From Pseudomonas brassicacearum subsp. neoaurantiaca (GTDB taxonomy: Bacteria; Pseudomonadota; Gammaproteobacteria; Pseudomonadales; Pseudomonadaceae), in the NCBI RefSeq assembly GCF_013608025.1, contig NZ_VDLV01000003.1, forward strand, positions 1 to 64,000: a stretch of 64,000 nucleotides of DNA. The letters are read 5' to 3'. Below are positions 10,438-18,863 of this stretch, in pieces. A program made the position numbers and the translations under genes. The notes beneath the pieces were generated by a model. It was not told the DNA's origin. It searched no databases and saw nothing but the letters and a program-made list of their open reading frames with translations. Within the stretch, counting starts at the first letter, position 1; each line of letters opens with the position of its first letter.

Positions 10438-10451
10438 GTGTTTTTTGCAAC

Positions 10452-11501
10452 TTACATCACTGGGTAATCGATGTAGCCCACCGGACCTTTTCCATAGAAC
10501 GTCTCTGGATGCGGCTCGTTCAATGGCGCGTCGGCTTTCAAGCGTGCAGGCAGGTCAGGGTTGGCGATGAACGGCACGCCAAACGCCACGGCGTCAGCCT
10601 TGCCTTCTGCCAGCCAGGCATTGGCACTCTCTTTGGTGAAGCGTTCGTTGGCGATGTATGGGCCGCCGAAGGCTTGCTTGAGCTGCGGGCCGATGCTGTC
10701 TTCGCCTTCTTTCTCGCGAGAGCAGATAAACGCGATGCCACGCTTGCCCAGCTCGCTGGCAACGTAGCTGAAGGTTTCCAGGCGGTTCTCGTCGCCCATG
10801 TCGTGGGAGTCGGCGCGCGGTGCGAGGTGCACCCCCACGCGGCCGGCACCCCAGACTTCGATGGCGGCGTCGGTCACTTCCAGCAGCAGGCGAGCCCGGT
10901 TTTCCAGGGAACCGCCGTATTGATCGGTGCGCTGGTTGGTGCTGCTTTGCAGGAATTGGTCGAGCAGGTAGCCGTTGGCGCCATGGATCTCCACGCCATC
11001 GAAACCGGCGGCCTTGGCGTTTTCCGCACCGACGCGGTAGGCATCGACGATGTCGGCGATTTCAGCGGTTTCCAATGCGCGCGGCGTCGGATAGTCGGCC
11101 AGCGGACGCACCAGGCTCACGTGGCCCTTGGGCTGGATGGCGCTCGGCGCCACAGGAAGCTCGCCGTCCAGGTAGGACGGGTGGGAGATCCGGCCCACGT
11201 GCCAGAGCTGCAGGAAGATCTTGCCGCCAGCGCCATGGATGGCCTTGGTCACGTTGGCCCAGCCGCGGACCTGATCGTTGGACCAGATGCCTGGCGTGTC
11301 CGGGTAACCTACGCCCATCGGCGTCACCGACGTGGCTTCGCTGAGGATCAGGCCGGCGGATGCGCGTTGCACGTAGTACTCGGCCATCAAGGCGTTGGGT
11401 ACACGGCCTGCGTCAGCACGGCAGCGAGTGAGCGGGGCCATGATGATGCGGTTCTTCAGCTCGATGTCGCCAAGTTTGATGGGGTCGAAAATTGTCGCCA
11501 T
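10452..11501 (-). CDS. xenB: Old yellow enzyme-family flavin oxidoreductase (XenB-like)
   Basis: A 349-residue FMN-dependent ene-reductase of the old yellow enzyme family. XenB reduces nitroesters, nitroaromatics and activated alkenes using NAD(P)H. The protein begins MATIFDPIKLGDIELKNRI and has RIIMAPLTRCRAD, the active-site pair HGANGYLLDQF with LQLWHVGRISHP, and the SSTNQRTDQYGGSLENR signature. The length is that of XenB. A longer frame continues upstream into the transporter gene, but the ATG at 11501 matches the family start. It is the last gene of an arsR-mfs-xenB operon, 32 bases after the transporter. Confidence 0.88.
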   Translation of the reverse strand: MATIFDPIKLGDIELKNRIIMAPLTRCRADAGRVPNALMAEYYVQRASAGLILSEATSVTPMGVGYPDTPGIWSNDQVRGWANVTKAIHGAGGKIFLQLWHVGRISHPSYLDGELPVAPSAIQPKGHVSLVRPLADYPTPRALETAEIADIVDAYRVGAENAKAAGFDGVEIHGANGYLLDQFLQSSTNQRTDQYGGSLENRARLLLEVTDAAIEVWGAGRVGVHLAPRADSHDMGDENRLETFSYVASELGKRGIAFICSREKEGEDSIGPQLKQAFGGPYIANERFTKESANAWLAEGKADAVAFGVPFIANPDLPARLKADAPLNEPHPETFYGKGPVGYIDYPVM

Positions 11502-11533
11502 GAAATACAACCTCGCAAGTGAAGGATTAAAAG

Positions 11534-12700
11534 TCAGTGAGTGGCAGGGGCCAGGTCGGCATTGCCGCCCTGGCGGAAAGTGATCAGGGTGACCAGCAGC
11601 GCCAGCACGGCCAGCGCGCCCGCGGCCAGGGGCACGGACGTCAGGCCCAGGCCGTGGTCGATGACGCTGCCGCCGACCCAGGCGCCCAGGGCATTGCCGA
11701 TGTTGAAGGCGCCGATGTTCAGGGTGGACACCAGGTTGGGTGCGTCTTTGCCGAAGGTCACCACGTTGACCTGCAGTGCCGGCACCGCGGCAAAACAGGC
11801 GGTGGCCCAGAGGAATAAGGTGATCTCGGTCGGGATCAACGCCACGCTGGTCCAGCTCAACACGGTGGACACCACCGCCATGGTCAGGAAAACACCCATC
11901 AGCGTGTTCGCCAGGCTCTTGTCCGCCAGCTTGCCGCCGATGATGTTGCCCAGTGTCAGGCCAAGGCCGATCAGCACCAGGGTCCACGTCACGCCACGGG
12001 GCGATACGCCGGTCACTTCACCCAGCAGCGGGGCGACGTAGGTAAACAGGGTGAACACCGAGGCGGAGAACAGCGCGGTCATGCTCAACGACAGCCACAG
12101 GCCTGCTCCCTTGAGTGCCACCAGCTCCGAACGCATGTCGAGTTTTTCCTCGTCGCGCTTGGCCGGCAGGAAGCGGATCAGGCCGATCAGGGCGACTACG
12201 CCGATGATCGTTACCGCCCAGAAGGTCGAACGCCAGGCGGCTTGCTGGCCCAGCGCGGTGCCCAGCGGTACGCCAAGCACGTTGGCCAGGGTCAGGCCGG
12301 TGAACATCAGGGCCACGGCCGAGGCACGCTTGTTCGGCGCCACCAGGCCGGCGGCGACCACCGAACCGATGCCGAAGAACGCACCGTGGCACAGGGCGGT
12401 GACGACCCGCGCAAACATCAGCACGTTGTAGTCGCTGGCGACGGCGCAGAGCAGGTTGCCAACGATGAAGATCCCCATCAGCGCCACCAGCGCGGCCTTG
12501 CGCGGCAGCCGCGCGGTGGCCAGGGCCATGAACGGCGCACCGATGGCCACGCCCAGGGCGTAGCCGGTGACCAGCCAGCCGGCGCCGGGAATCGATACGC
12601 CGAGGTCCGCCGCCACATCGGGCAACAGGCCCATGATGACGAATTCCGTCGTGCCGATGGCGAAGGCGCTCAGCGCCAGGATGAAGAGGGAAAGGGGCAT
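11534..12700 (-). CDS. MFS transporter, AraJ/PbuE-like
   Basis: A 388-residue major facilitator protein with about 12 membrane segments. The N-terminus (MPLSLFILALSAFAIGTTEFVIMGLLP) and the loop GAPFMALATARLPRKAAL are characteristic of the AraJ/YdhP/PbuE group of drug or nucleoside exporters. It is the middle gene of a three-gene operon with an ArsR-type regulator (17 bases upstream) and xenB. That suggests export of a compound whose presence, or whose modified form, is sensed by the regulator. The substrate cannot be told from sequence. Confidence 0.88.
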   Translation of the reverse strand: MPLSLFILALSAFAIGTTEFVIMGLLPDVAADLGVSIPGAGWLVTGYALGVAIGAPFMALATARLPRKAALVALMGIFIVGNLLCAVASDYNVLMFARVVTALCHGAFFGIGSVVAAGLVAPNKRASAVALMFTGLTLANVLGVPLGTALGQQAAWRSTFWAVTIIGVVALIGLIRFLPAKRDEEKLDMRSELVALKGAGLWLSLSMTALFSASVFTLFTYVAPLLGEVTGVSPRGVTWTLVLIGLGLTLGNIIGGKLADKSLANTLMGVFLTMAVVSTVLSWTSVALIPTEITLFLWATACFAAVPALQVNVVTFGKDAPNLVSTLNIGAFNIGNALGAWVGGSVIDHGLGLTSVPLAAGALAVLALLVTLITFRQGGNADLAPATH

Positions 12701-12717
12701 GTCGAATCCTTGTCAGG

Positions 12718-13020
12718 TCAGAGCTCTTGGCTCATTTGCTGGAGAAACTGCTGGATCAGTTCCTCGTTGCGTTTGAAGAAGTGCCACTGACCGACCTTCT
12801 GGCTGGTGATCAACCCGGCCCGTTGCAGCACCGCCAGATGCGCGGAGACCGTAGATTGCGACAGGCCGCAACGCTGGTCGATCTGACCGGCACAAATGCC
12901 GAATTCATGGTTGTGCAACTGCTCGGGAAACTGAACCTTGGGGTCCTTGAGCCAGTTGAGGATGTCTCGCCGTACTGGGTGCGCCAGGGCTTTTATTATT
13001 TCGTCGAGGTCGAGGGTCAT
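12718..13020 (-). CDS. ArsR-family winged-helix repressor
   Basis: A 100-residue regulator starting MTLDLDEIIKALAHPVRRDILNWL, with the recognition helix LSQSTVSAHLAVLQRAGLI and a wing (GQWHFFKRNEEL). It lacks the CxC metal-binding motif of ArsR/SmtB metal sensors; the single cysteines (FGICAGQ, RCGLS) might instead act as a redox or electrophile switch, which is inference. It is the first gene of the operon with the MFS transporter and xenB. The region just upstream carries three related palindromes that are likely its operators. Confidence 0.9.
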   Translation of the reverse strand: MTLDLDEIIKALAHPVRRDILNWLKDPKVQFPEQLHNHEFGICAGQIDQRCGLSQSTVSAHLAVLQRAGLITSQKVGQWHFFKRNEELIQQFLQQMSQEL

Positions 13021-13044
13021 GGTGGCAGGCTCGGGTGAGTAAAA

Positions 13045-13148
13045 CGCTATATCGCGATGAGGCGAACCTTAAATCGTTATTTCGCGATATACCAATATGT
13101 ATTTGATCTGAACCCCGAACAAATCGCTATATCGGGTTATAACGATAT
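13045..13148. promoter_or_regulatory. Cluster of ATCG..CGATAT palindromes, likely ArsR-type operators
   Basis: Three related inverted motifs fill the arsR/acpH divergent region: CGCTATATCGCGAT at 13045-13058, ATCGTTATTTCGCGATAT at 13073-13090, and an ATCGCTATATC..TATAACGATAT palindrome at 13123-13148. The AT-rich CGNTATA half-site is repeated in both orientations in an otherwise GC-rich sequence. The third site lies 28 bases before acpH, so that gene could be co-regulated. Confidence 0.7.
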
Positions 13149-13175
13149 GGGCGCGGTGGTGCTAAGCTGCCCGCC

Positions 13176-13760
13176 ATGAACTACCTCGCGCACCTGCACC
13201 TCGGCGGCCCTGGCCGGGAACAACTGCTCGGCAGTCTTTATGGCGACTTCGTCAAAGGGCCGCTGCAAGGGCAATTCGACCCACGGATCGAAGCGGCGAT
13301 TGCCCTGCATCGACGCATCGACATGTACACCGATCGCCACCCGTTGGTGGACATCGCCTTGTCGCGTTTCTCCACGGTGCGGCGGCGTTATGCCGGGATC
13401 GTGCTGGACGTGTTTTTCGACCATTGCCTGGCCCGGGATTGGACGCTGTACGGTGAGGGGCCGCTGATGGACTTCACCTCCCGGGTCTACCAGGTCCTGG
13501 CCGCCGAACCGCAACTGCCGGGACGCCTGGCGCACATTGCACCGTTCATGGCAGCGGATGACTGGTTGGGGTCATATCAGCAATTCGAGGTGATCGGGCA
13601 GGTGCTGCGAGGCATTTCCCGGCGCTTGTCGCGGCCGGAGGAGCTGGCGGGGGCGATGGCGGAACTGGTCAAGCTCTATGAGCCGTTGAGCGAGGATTTT
13701 CGGTTGTTCTATCCGCAGCTTCAGGATTTCGCCCAAACCCAAGTCACGCCACAGGACTAA
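13176..13760 (+). CDS. acpH: Acyl carrier protein phosphodiesterase
   Basis: A 194-residue protein of the AcpH/YajB family, which removes 4'-phosphopantetheine from acyl carrier protein. The start MNYLAHLHLGGPGREQLLGSL and the following GDFVKG, ALHRRID and FFDHCLARDW motifs are those of the family and carry the metal-binding His/Asp residues of its HD-like fold. It is divergent from the arsR operon and followed directly by a REP pair, so it is monocistronic. Confidence 0.9.
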   Translation: MNYLAHLHLGGPGREQLLGSLYGDFVKGPLQGQFDPRIEAAIALHRRIDMYTDRHPLVDIALSRFSTVRRRYAGIVLDVFFDHCLARDWTLYGEGPLMDFTSRVYQVLAAEPQLPGRLAHIAPFMAADDWLGSYQQFEVIGQVLRGISRRLSRPEELAGAMAELVKLYEPLSEDFRLFYPQLQDFAQTQVTPQD

Positions 13761-13761
13761 T

Positions 13762-13851
13762 TGTGGGAGCGAGCTTGCTCGCGATAGCGGTGTATCAGCC
13801 AGCGCATCTGCTGAATGTTAGGCCGCTATCGCGAGCAAGCTCGCTCCCACA
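13762..13851. repeat. REP pair, first family (GTGGGAGCGAGC type)
   Basis: Two inverted copies of the TGTGGGAGCGAGCTTGCTCG palindrome with GATAGCGG flanks, separated by about 30 bases. They lie between the convergent acpH and olsA genes. Confidence 0.9.
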
Positions 13852-13876
13852 AGGGGGGGCTGCGTAGATATCCGGT

Positions 13877-14671
13877 TCAAGCCGCAATCGCCGCCGGCCG
13901 CACCGGCACTGGCTGCTTCTCAGGCATTTCGCCGAACAGCGCCCGGTGCACCGCCTGCTGCGCCTGGAACGCCAGCGCCGCACGCTCCTGGCCGTGGCAG
14001 GCAATCGGTTCCAGCAGATGGATTTCCACGTCGCCGCGATCGTTGGCAAACAGCCGCATCAGGTGCGACAGCAAATCATCATCGCCAATGAATGGGGCCA
14101 GCGAATCCGGTTCGCCGTTGCGCAGGTAACGGATCGCCACCGGCTGCAGGGCCACGTCGGCATCGATGGCCGCCGACAACAGGCGACCGTGAAAGGTGCG
14201 CAGCGAACGGCCATCGGTGGTGGTGCCTTCCGGGAACATCAACAGCGGATGAGCCTGTTCAAGATGACGGCTCATCTGCTTGCGGATCAGTTGGCTGTCG
14301 CCCGAACCGCGACGGATGAACAGGCTGCCGGCCTTGGCGGCCAGCCATCCGGCCACCGGCCAGGTGCGCACTTCGGCCTTGGACAGGAACGACAGCGGCG
14401 TGAGCATGCCCAGCAGCGGAATATCGGTCCAGGACACATGGTTGCTGACCCACAACATCGGCTGGCGGGGCAGTTGGCCGTGGACCGTCACCGAAAAGGG
14501 CAGGGCATTGGTCAATCGCGTCATGAAAAATCGCGACCAGCGTTGGCGACGGACCATGGAGTTGGCGATTCCCAGGCGTTCGAACAGGCCGAACACGCTG
14601 GCCATGCCCAGGCCCAGCGCCACCACCAGCAATACTCGCGCGATACGCGCGTACACCCGCAACCGGCTCAT
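13877..14671 (-). CDS. olsA: 1-acyl-glycerol-phosphate-type acyltransferase, lyso-ornithine lipid acyltransferase
   Basis: A 264-residue membrane-associated PlsC-family acyltransferase. It has an N-terminal membrane segment (ARIARVLLVVALGLGMASVFG), the catalytic motif NHVSWTD (H-x4-D), and the acceptor-binding FPEGTT motif. With OlsB next door it is assigned as OlsA, which adds the second acyl chain to lyso-ornithine lipid, a phosphorus-free membrane lipid. Its ATG shares a base with the olsB stop codon (TGATG at 14673-14669), so translation is coupled. A longer in-frame extension upstream overlaps olsB and is not used. Confidence 0.88.
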   Translation of the reverse strand: MSRLRVYARIARVLLVVALGLGMASVFGLFERLGIANSMVRRQRWSRFFMTRLTNALPFSVTVHGQLPRQPMLWVSNHVSWTDIPLLGMLTPLSFLSKAEVRTWPVAGWLAAKAGSLFIRRGSGDSQLIRKQMSRHLEQAHPLLMFPEGTTTDGRSLRTFHGRLLSAAIDADVALQPVAIRYLRNGEPDSLAPFIGDDDLLSHLMRLFANDRGDVEIHLLEPIACHGQERAALAFQAQQAVHRALFGEMPEKQPVPVRPAAIAA

Positions 14672-15426
14672 CAGACCGCAGCCTTGAAGTGACGGGCGTA
14701 GCGCGGGCAGAGTTCGTCGCGCTTGAGCAGGATGAACACGTCGGCCACTTGGAAGTCTTCGTCCCAGCACGGCTCGCCGCAGATCTTTGCGCCCAGGCGC
14801 ATGTAGGCCTTGAGCAACGGCGGCATTTCGGCGATGACGTTGGACGGTACGTCCAGGCTCGGCAAGGGTTTTTTCGGCACTGCTTGCAGGTGTTCGGTGC
14901 AGAGGTAGCGTTCGCGCAGGCGCTGCATGATCGCCTGGGCCTGGATGCCGCCGTCCTGCATCGGGATGCTCGCGCAACCCATCAAGTAGCTGTAGCCGCC
15001 TTCATTGAGGACTTCGGCCAGTTCGCCCCAGAGCACCGCGATAGTGCCGCCGTTGCGGTAGGCCGGGTCGACGCAGGTACGGCCGATTTCCAGGATCGGG
15101 CCTTGCAGATGGACCAGGCCGTGGAGGGCGAATTCTTCTTCGCTGTAGAAACGTCCCAGGCTGCTGGCGGCCTGGTGGTCGAGCAGCCGGGTGGTTGCCA
15201 CGAGGCGGCCGGTGTTCAGGTCGCGTACGCCGATGTGGGCGCAGTGAACATCGTAGTCATCCATGTCCAGACCCATTTCCGCGCCTTTGAGCTTGGCGTT
15301 GAATTCGCCGCTGAAGACGTTGAAGCGCAGGGCCTGTGCTTCTTGCAAGGCCTTTGCGCCGATCAGGCGTTCGGCTTGCAGGCGGCGTTCATTGCCGGTG
15401 TCGCGGATGCGGGCGATCTGGGTCAT
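14671..15426 (-). CDS. olsB: L-ornithine N-alpha-acyltransferase
   Basis: A 251-residue GNAT-fold enzyme of the OlsB family, which transfers a 3-hydroxyacyl chain from ACP to the alpha-amino group of ornithine, the first step of ornithine lipid synthesis. Diagnostic stretches are [11 protein letters not shown], the [20 protein letters not shown] region, [17 protein letters not shown] and [11 protein letters not shown]. The start at 15426 is chosen because GGAG lies at the right distance; a longer frame would add 15 unrelated residues. It forms a coupled operon with olsA. In P. aeruginosa olsBA responds to phosphate limitation, but I see no clear Pho box here. Confidence 0.9.
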   Translation of the reverse strand: MTQIARIRDTGNERRLQAERLIGAKALQEAQALRFNVFSGEFNAKLKGAEMGLDMDDYDVHCAHIGVRDLNTGRLVATTRLLDHQAASSLGRFYSEEEFALHGLVHLQGPILEIGRTCVDPAYRNGGTIAVLWGELAEVLNEGGYSYLMGCASIPMQDGGIQAQAIMQRLRERYLCTEHLQAVPKKPLPSLDVPSNVIAEMPPLLKAYMRLGAKICGEPCWDEDFQVADVFILLKRDELCPRYARHFKAAV

Positions 15427-15582
15427 AGCGAGTCTCCGTGCGGGCTGTCTACCCGTCTTGGGTTGAGCCAATCGACTTTCTTTATGCAGCCATGTTGTGC
15501 AAAGTCAGGCTATGTAGCCCCGGTGTCATCGCCATGAAGCTTTGGTGATGCTTATATGACAGCCCACGAAAGGAGCCCCTTC

Positions 15583-16458
15583 ATGCCTTGGCAAACCCTG
15601 ATCGAACGCAGCGAGCGGCTGCCTGCCTGGGTGGATCTGGCTGAAGGTTATGCCGCGTTGTTGCACCGCCTGGGACCGGTCACGCCATTCGAGTTGGCCG
15701 TGGTCGGGGCGCGGTTGATGGCCACGCCGGGGTTGGCGTTTCTGGTGGGCTACGAGGCGGCGCTACGGGCGCTTTGGCCGAGCGCGCCGCAAAGCCTCGG
15801 CGCGTTGTGTGCCACTGAGCAGCGCAGCCTGCGACCGGCGGATATGCAGACGCGCCTGATCGATTTGCGGCTGAGCGGGCGCAAGGATTTCGTCACCGCG
15901 GGCGACGCTGCCGAGTGGTTGTTGGTCGCGGCCCGAAGCGAGGCGCCGGAAGAGGAGCGCCCGCGATTGAGCCTGGCGGTGGCCTACGCAGGCGAACCGG
16001 GCGTGGTGCTCGAAAAACTCCCGGGCCTGCCCTTCATGCCGGAGATCAGCCATGGTCGGGTGCTGTTGGAGGGCGCGCTGTGCGAATTGCTGGCGGGTGA
16101 TGGCTGGGACGCCTACGTCAAACCGTTTCGTACCCTGGAAGACCTTTATGTGCTCAGCGCGATGACTGCATGGTTGTATGGCGTCGGGCAAGAATGCGCC
16201 TGGCCCCAGGCGTTGCGACTGCGCCTGTTGGCGCTGCTCGCCGGGTGCGCGGAGGCGAGCCGCCACAATCCTTCGAGCGCGGCCACGCATGTGCTGCTGG
16301 GTGGCCTGTTCGCCCAGTTCCAAGGGCTCGAAGCCGAACTGAACGACGCCTTGGCCGGTGGACCTGCGCCGTGGCGTGAGATGTGGGGGCGTGACAAGGC
16401 GGTGATGGACATTGCGGCGGGGGCGCGGGCCAAGCGGTTGGACAAGGCGTTGGGGTAG
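15583..16458 (+). CDS. Acyl-CoA dehydrogenase-like protein, reduced
   Basis: A 291-residue protein that follows the acyl-CoA dehydrogenase pattern in its middle part: LSGRKDFVTAGDAAEWLLVAARSE resembles the beta-domain motif, followed by the GEPGV..LP..P..SHGRVLLEGALCE.L region and a helical C-terminal domain. It is shorter than a full dehydrogenase (about 380). I do not see the N-terminal helical domain in full or a clear catalytic glutamate, so it may not be an active enzyme. The start at 15583 is preferred to the ATG at 15556 because AAAGGAG lies nine bases before it. It is divergent from olsB. Confidence 0.75.
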   Translation: MPWQTLIERSERLPAWVDLAEGYAALLHRLGPVTPFELAVVGARLMATPGLAFLVGYEAALRALWPSAPQSLGALCATEQRSLRPADMQTRLIDLRLSGRKDFVTAGDAAEWLLVAARSEAPEEERPRLSLAVAYAGEPGVVLEKLPGLPFMPEISHGRVLLEGALCELLAGDGWDAYVKPFRTLEDLYVLSAMTAWLYGVGQECAWPQALRLRLLALLAGCAEASRHNPSSAATHVLLGGLFAQFQGLEAELNDALAGGPAPWREMWGRDKAVMDIAAGARAKRLDKALG

Positions 16459-16478
16459 CCCCTCAAGCGGCTGCCCCC

Positions 16479-16567
16479 TGTGGGAGCGAGCTTGCTCGCG
16501 ATAGCTGTTTGTCAGTCGCCATATGCTTAGCTGACACTCTGCTATCGCGAGCAAGCTCGCTCCCACA
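16479..16567. repeat. REP pair, first family
   Basis: Inverted copies of the GTGGGAGCGAGCTTGCTCGC core lie directly after the acyl-CoA dehydrogenase-like gene. Confidence 0.9.
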
Positions 16568-16641
16568 GGGGGCCACACACGCCTCGAAATTGTCATCAAG
16601 TCTGAATAGGCTCTGAAGGTTCAATCCTGCGAGCCCCGCGA

Positions 16642-17736
16642 ATGTCCAAAGGCTGGTTCCTGATCCCGCTATTGCTGCTCAACCTGACCGCCCAGGCCGA
16701 AGACTGGCCCGCCGAGCAATGGCCGACCGGCCCGACCCCCACCGGGCCGGCCATCGAAGCCCTGGAGCAATACGCCTTTGCGCCAAGGGACGACGCCACC
16801 CGCCAAGGCATTCGCACCGACGCGCTGCTGGTGATCCAGGACGGTCGGCTGGTCTACGAACGCTATGCCGGACCGACTGACGCACAGACCCCGCACCTGA
16901 CCTGGTCCATCAGCAAAAGCCTGCTGGCGACAGTGTTCGGCGTGGCCTACGGTGAAAAACGCTTTGCCCTGGATGATCCGGCCGCCCGGTACTATCCACC
17001 GCTGCAGCGACACCCGGGCATGACCCTGGCCGATCTGTTTCATTGGGCGTCCGGCCTGGACTGGCAAGAAGACTACGAATACGCGCCGCTCAACTCTTCG
17101 GTCGTGGCGATGCTCTATACCCGCGGACGCCACGACATGGCGGCGTTCACCGCCACGCACGGCAGCTTCAGCCCGCCCGGGCAGGCGTTCCGCTATTCCA
17201 GCGGCGACAGCAATCTGCTGGCGGCGGCGCTGAAAAATATCGTCGGTCCGGCGGGCTATGCCGATTACCCGTGGACGGCCCTGTTTGATCCTTTGGGCAT
17301 CCGTCACGCGACCTGGGAAACCGACGCCAGCGGCACGTTCGTCGGTTCGTCCTATGCCTATCTCACGGCGCGGGACCTGGCGCGTGTCGGCCTGTTGATG
17401 CAACAGGATGGCCGTTGGGGCGATCGGCAATTGATTCCCCGGGAATGGGTTGCGTTCAATCGTGAGCCGTTCGCCCGCTTCCAGGCTGGTCAGGACGAGG
17501 CCGTGCCTGGCGGACACTGGTGGCTCAATCGCGCCGCTGACCCAACGATCCGTCCGTGGCCGGACGCGCCACCGGATACCTTCGCCGCCCTGGGCCATTG
17601 GGGCCAGGCGCTGTACGTCATTCCCAGCGCCAGGTTGGTGATCGTGCGCTACGGCGATGACCGCGACGGCAGCTATCGCCACAACGAATTGCTCAAGCGG
17701 GCCATGGCGGCGTTCGCCGGGACGGTGCAGCCATGA
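16642..17736 (+). CDS. Periplasmic serine hydrolase, beta-lactamase class C fold
   Basis: A 364-residue protein with a cleaved signal peptide (MSKGWFLIPLLLLNLTAQAE) and the serine beta-lactamase/penicillin-binding fold. The catalytic SxxK motif is SISK in LTWSISKSLLATVFGVAYG, and the second motif is YSSGD, in place of YxN. The C-terminal part has GHWGQALYVIP, matching the HxG/KTG-type strand. Family members include esterases and D-aminopeptidases as well as AmpC; nothing here proves true beta-lactamase activity. The next gene overlaps its stop by four bases. Confidence 0.88.
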   Translation: MSKGWFLIPLLLLNLTAQAEDWPAEQWPTGPTPTGPAIEALEQYAFAPRDDATRQGIRTDALLVIQDGRLVYERYAGPTDAQTPHLTWSISKSLLATVFGVAYGEKRFALDDPAARYYPPLQRHPGMTLADLFHWASGLDWQEDYEYAPLNSSVVAMLYTRGRHDMAAFTATHGSFSPPGQAFRYSSGDSNLLAAALKNIVGPAGYADYPWTALFDPLGIRHATWETDASGTFVGSSYAYLTARDLARVGLLMQQDGRWGDRQLIPREWVAFNREPFARFQAGQDEAVPGGHWWLNRAADPTIRPWPDAPPDTFAALGHWGQALYVIPSARLVIVRYGDDRDGSYRHNELLKRAMAAFAGTVQP

Positions 17737-18044
17737 TGCGCAAAGTGTCGCTTACCTTGATGGCGGTGCTGCTGGTTGCCTTGTTCGGTTGGGTCTGGAA
17801 AGAGCGGGAGGCGTTGCGTGCATTTCCCGACATCATCAGCGCCTATACCGCCAAGGAATACTGCTCGTGTCGCTATGTGATGCAGCAGCCGGCCGAATAT
17901 TGCCGGGGTTATGTGAAGCAGTCGGTGCCCACCAACGACTTTCTCGACACACCTGAAGCCAAGCGCGTCACCGTCAGCGGCTTGGGGCGCAGCCACAGTG
18001 CGCGGTGGATGGGGGAGCGGCAGGGGTGTCGGTTGGAACCCTGA
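17733..18044 (+). CDS. Small membrane-anchored cysteine-containing protein
   Basis: A 103-residue protein with one N-terminal membrane segment (LTLMAVLLVALFGWVW) and a soluble part with the cysteine pattern YCSCRYVMQQPAEYCRGYVKQ and a fourth cysteine near the C-terminus. The start overlaps the serine hydrolase stop (ATGA at 17733), so the two are co-translated and probably both act in the periplasm. Related Pseudomonas proteins are sometimes labelled amidase without clear support. I cannot assign a function. Confidence 0.8.
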   Translation: MMRKVSLTLMAVLLVALFGWVWKEREALRAFPDIISAYTAKEYCSCRYVMQQPAEYCRGYVKQSVPTNDFLDTPEAKRVTVSGLGRSHSARWMGERQGCRLEP

Positions 18045-18062
18045 AGTTTACGGGCTGCTTTC

Positions 18063-18171
18063 GTGGCGAGGGAGCTTGCTCCCGCTCGAGTGCGCAGCGC
18101 TCGCAAATTTTTCAATCAGCCGCGATCTTGGGGCTGCTTCGCAGCCCAGCGGGAGCAAGCTCCCTCGCCAC
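18063..18171. repeat. REP pair, second family
   Basis: Inverted copies of the GTGGCGAGGGAGCTTGCTCC core with side hairpins (GAGTGCGCAGCGCTC and GGGCTGCTTCGCAGCCC). They begin 19 bases after the preceding stop codon. Confidence 0.85.
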
Positions 18172-18271
18172 CGGGTTATGTGGGCAGCACGGATGTTGTG
18201 AAACAGACAGTTTGCAAGCGCCCTCGGCCCGGTTAAGGTTCGCCACAGGTTTATCTGCCCCCCGAGTCTGT

Positions 18272-18862
18272 ATGTTCAAGCGGTCTTTCTCCCACGTTGT
18301 CACCACCTTGCTGCTGGCCTGCGCCGCGCTGCCGGCCGAGGCCGATTGGTACCTGGACGGCGAGTCGTCGAGGCTCTCTTTTATCAGTAGCAAAAACGGC
18401 AATGTCTCCGAGGTCCAGCGTTTCCTCGTGCTGCACGGCCAAGTCCAGCCCAAGGGCCTTGCGCGACTGGAGGTCGAACTCGAATCCATCAATAGCGGCA
18501 TTCCCCTGCGGGACGAGCGCATGCGCGCCGAGCTGTTTGAAATCAAGCAGTTCGCCGAGGCCACCATCACTGCGCAGCTCGACCTGATACCGATCCAGGA
18601 TTTGGCCAATGGCGCGCAACTGGAACTGCGCCTGCCGGTGACGGTGGATTTGCATGGCAAGCAGCACGAATACAACGTTCAACTACTGGCGACGCGCCTG
18701 GACGAGCGCCGCTTCCAGGTCGTGACCCTGGAGCCAGTCGTGCTCAACGCGGCGGATTTCGATCTGGCGCCGGGTCTGGAAAAGCTGCGCCACCTGGCCG
18801 GATTGTCGGCCATCAGCCTATCGGTGCCGGTGAATGCGGTGCTGATCTTCACGGCGCGCTGA
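18272..18862 (+). CDS. YceI-family periplasmic protein
   Basis: A 196-residue secreted protein with a signal peptide ending AEA before DWYLDGESSRLSFIS. The lipocalin-like YceI pattern follows: DGESSRLSFISSKNG near the start, LARLEVELESINSGIPLRDERM and the ELFEIKQFAEATIT motif. YceI proteins bind long isoprenoid-type lipids; some are acid- or osmotic-induced. The start at 18272 gives the signal peptide; an upstream in-frame extension crosses the REP pair. A cardiolipin synthase-like gene begins two bases after its stop, so the pair forms a lipid-related operon. Confidence 0.86.
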   Translation: MFKRSFSHVVTTLLLACAALPAEADWYLDGESSRLSFISSKNGNVSEVQRFLVLHGQVQPKGLARLEVELESINSGIPLRDERMRAELFEIKQFAEATITAQLDLIPIQDLANGAQLELRLPVTVDLHGKQHEYNVQLLATRLDERRFQVVTLEPVVLNAADFDLAPGLEKLRHLAGLSAISLSVPVNAVLIFTAR

Positions 18863-18863
18863 C

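Noticed and set aside
10452..11987. Longer xenB frame reaching back into the transporter gene
   Set aside because: The upstream 162 residues overlap the MFS gene and are arginine/glycine-rich; the ATG at 11501 matches the family start.
13877..14977. Longer olsA frame overlapping olsB
   Set aside because: The extra residues are out-of-frame olsB; the coupled ATG at 14671 matches the PlsC-type N-terminus.
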